Assembly (NCBI GenBank): GCA_049999725.1
Contig: JBNGIS010033756.1
Span: 31,276 to 51,348 of the forward strand
From: Haplomitrium mnioides
Taxonomy: Eukaryota; Marchantiophyta; Haplomitriopsida; Calobryales
Direction of reading: 5' to 3'
Length of the DNA: 20,073 nucleotides
This document shows, one piece after another, positions 18,821 through 20,073 of the stretch. Position 1 is the first letter of the stretch. Each line of letters starts with the position of its first letter. Below the pieces are notes generated by a model. That model saw only the letters and a program-made list of their open reading frames with translations. It had not been told where the DNA came from and made no database searches. The position numbers and the translations under genes are program-made.

Positions 18821-18872
18821 GGTACAAGGGTCCGTGATCGATCAAAAATCAAGTTGATCACCAATTTGTACC
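18821..18872 (+). other. Hairpin-forming inverted repeat
   Basis: GGTACAA (18821..18827) pairs with TTGTACC (18866..18872), and TGATC (18835..18839) pairs with GATCA (18856..18860) around an A-rich loop. It lies about 60 bp inside the right terminal repeat. Confidence 0.45.
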
Positions 18873-18934
18873 AAGTACAGACAATCGCAACTCTGACCCA
18901 ATAGTTGCATTCGTCACAAATTCTGCTTCAACAG

Positions 18935-19023
18935 CCGCTACTTTGAACCAAGAACCGCTACTGAATTTGAAATTTTTTTTTCGAAGATTTGACATTCAAA
19001 AACATCAAATTTAAGACTAAAAT
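18935..19023 (-). repeat. Right terminal inverted repeat of the large transposon
   Basis: Reverse complement of 2..108, with CCGCTACT at 18935..18942 and 18955..18962 (20 bp apart, as on the left). The outer TTCGAAGATTTG...CATTCAAAAACATC stretch is nearly unchanged. Confidence 0.75.
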
Positions 19024-19309
19024 TTTCTTTTCAAAAAAATAATTGTTTTTTATGAACAAAAAAAAATATATTTTCCATTTAGATTATATTTCAAACATTT
19101 GTTTTTAGAAAAAAACTTTAAAAAAAACATTTTGGTTATTCAAATATTTTAAAAAAACTTGACACTATTGTGAATAAACTAAATTCATCAAAAAAGAAAT
19201 AAAATGTATATCTTTCGGTAGAAAAAAACTACATGAAAACGTAAATGTCCAGTCGAGAAAGAACTTTAAACCTAACTTTGAGCATTGTAGCCAACAAAGT
19301 CTATGCAAG
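19024..19309. other. AT-rich flank outside the right inverted repeat
   Basis: Poly-A/T-rich sequence without a gene. The terminal repeat may extend some tens of bases into it; the left side cannot be compared because the window begins there. It ends in AAGTCTATGCAAG, a half core, at the gap. Confidence 0.45.
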
Positions 19310-19409
19310 NNNNNNNNNNNNNNNNNNNNNNNNNNNNNNNNNNNNNNNNNNNNNNNNNNNNNNNNNNNNNNNNNNNNNNNNNNNNNNNNNNNNNNNNNNN
19401 NNNNNNNNN
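19310..19409. other. Assembly gap, 100 N
   Basis: Exactly 100 N, again bordered by palindromic-core sequence (GTCTATGCAAG on the left; CTATACACGCATGGACTTTC on the right). Confidence 0.95.
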
Positions 19410-19429
19410 GCTATACACGCATGGACTTT

Positions 19430-19595
19430 CAACTAGAATCCTAGAGCCAAAACACGCCAAGGTTCTAAACAAGAACCTTGCAGCCTATGCAAGCATAGAC
19501 ATTGAGCAAGAACCCTTTGACCAACGGGTGCAAGGGATCCTGAACAACAACCTTATAGCTTAAGCGCACAGGGAAACCGAACAAGAACTACAAAG
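19430..19595 (+). repeat. 37-38-bp minisatellite
   Basis: Units begin with CAAGAACC-like sequence at 19470, 19507, 19545 and 19582, with a weaker one at about 19430. The unit at 19470 contains CCTATGCAAGCATAGAC, a version of the core shared with the 24-bp arrays. Confidence 0.65.
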
Positions 19596-19800
19596 CCTTA
19601 ATGGACAAAGACACTAAACAATGTGCAAAAAATCCAAATCATTCTAAGATTAGTAATTGAGTTCAAACCATTCTTAGACTATCAATTGGGTCAACTTATT
19701 CTTAGGCACAATAAACTGAATTGTGATGAAAAGACTTGTAATAGATTGAAAGAGCAACAAGATGAAACTTTGGCAAAAAAAAGATTTGGAAAAAATAAAT

Positions 19801-19806
19801 TTTATT
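19801..19806 (-). promoter_or_regulatory. Polyadenylation signal for the minus-strand fragment
   Basis: AATAAA on the minus strand, about 115 nt after the TAG at 19922..19924. Position fits a short 3' UTR. Confidence 0.35.
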
Positions 19807-19921
19807 ATTGATGCAAAGTGTACAAAGATGTCCTCAGACTCTCTCCTCTTTGGGAGGAACTGTCTAATCTAAATCTACAAGTTGAGCATCTGCAGCTGCT
19901 AGAGAATCCTATCAAGACTTT

Positions 19922-20071
19922 CTAGTCCCCAATATTAAAATAGTCACCAGAAGCACCTGTAGTACTAGGAGGAACATGTTCCTTGTGGTAAGCAAAAACT
20001 ATCTGTGACTTAGTCACATCGGATGGCAAGGAAGCCATCTCCAAAACCCTCTGAGGAATATAAATAGACTG
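19922..20071 (-). CDS. 3' end of an unrecognised minus-strand reading frame
   Basis: Entering from the right edge, the minus strand is open for 49 codons: it begins QSIYIPQRVLEMASLPSDV, includes IVFAYHKEHVPPSTTGASG, and ends DYFNIGD with TAG at 19922..19924. Residue composition looks protein-like, and a polyadenylation signal follows at a fitting distance. I do not recognise the family. It could be a host gene exon or another mobile element; it lies outside the large transposon. Confidence 0.35.
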   Translation of the reverse strand, partial: QSIYIPQRVLEMASLPSDVTKSQIVFAYHKEHVPPSTTGASGDYFNIGD

Positions 20072-20073
20072 AC

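Larger units (their letters stand above)
16839..18934. other. Pyrimidine-rich region of unknown origin
   Basis: About 2.1 kb rich in C and T on the plus strand, clearly different in composition from its surroundings. No frame longer than 100 codons and no recognised domain. It includes a GCTC-rich simple repeat (17280..17420), a TATA-like CTATTTAAGC near 18628, and a hairpin at 18821..18872. The order TATA-like box, T-rich tract, then an AAACATAAACA end near 18820 resembles the end of an LTR, but no partner LTR or primer site was found. Confidence 0.35.

Noticed and set aside
18821-18840. Primer-binding site after an LTR end
   Set aside because: GGTACAAGGGTCC resembles the initiator Met tRNA site only loosely and there is no downstream retroelement.

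Overview
The window looks like AT-rich nuclear DNA of a land plant. The evidence is a chromodomain Ty3/gypsy retroelement with an initiator-Met-tRNA primer site, plant-like introns and TATA boxes, and a DUF7869-type gene. I cannot name the species; a non-flowering lineage (gymnosperm, fern, lycophyte or bryophyte) is a guess. Two runs of exactly 100 N are scaffolding gaps. No intact host gene is visible. The window is a set of nested, decayed mobile elements.

Outer layer, about 2..19023. Imperfect inverted repeats (2..108 and 18935..19023) bracket almost the whole window. Each carries two copies of AGTAGCGG 20 bp apart. Inside lie two divergent broken genes. The minus-strand gene (about 119..3424) encodes a protein with a ParB-like domain. 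The plus-strand gene (3884..5640 and 13038..14469) encodes a DUF7869-family protein with a DDE-transposase-like core. They are separated by about 460 bp holding two oppositely directed TATA boxes about 90 bp apart. I read this as one large DNA transposon, with the DUF7869 protein as candidate transposase and the ParB-like protein as accessory factor.

Middle layer, 6084..12723. A three-LTR tandem chromovirus array sits in a probable intron of the DUF7869 gene. It runs: truncated LTR, short remnant of the pol 3' end, full LTR, decayed gag-pol with chromodomain, full LTR. The flanking 5-mers (atgcg, acgca) fit a decayed target duplication.

Right part, 14470..19023. It holds noncoding DNA, a gap, and a 790-bp element (16049..16838) that looks like an internally deleted relative of the outer transposon: it keeps both ends plus the last exon of the minus-strand gene. 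About 2.1 kb of pyrimidine-rich sequence of unknown origin follows. Beyond the right inverted repeat are a second gap, a 37-38-bp minisatellite, and the 3' end of a minus-strand reading frame.

A near-palindromic core resembling TATGCGCGCATA recurs throughout in repeats of different period: 24 bp in two arrays inside the minus-strand gene, 30 bp inside the DUF7869 coding region, 52 bp near 15.1 kb, and 37-38 bp near 19.5 kb. It also occurs at the retroelement insertion site and beside both gaps. A ParB-like gene intermingled with arrays of palindromic sites is the most interesting feature of the window.
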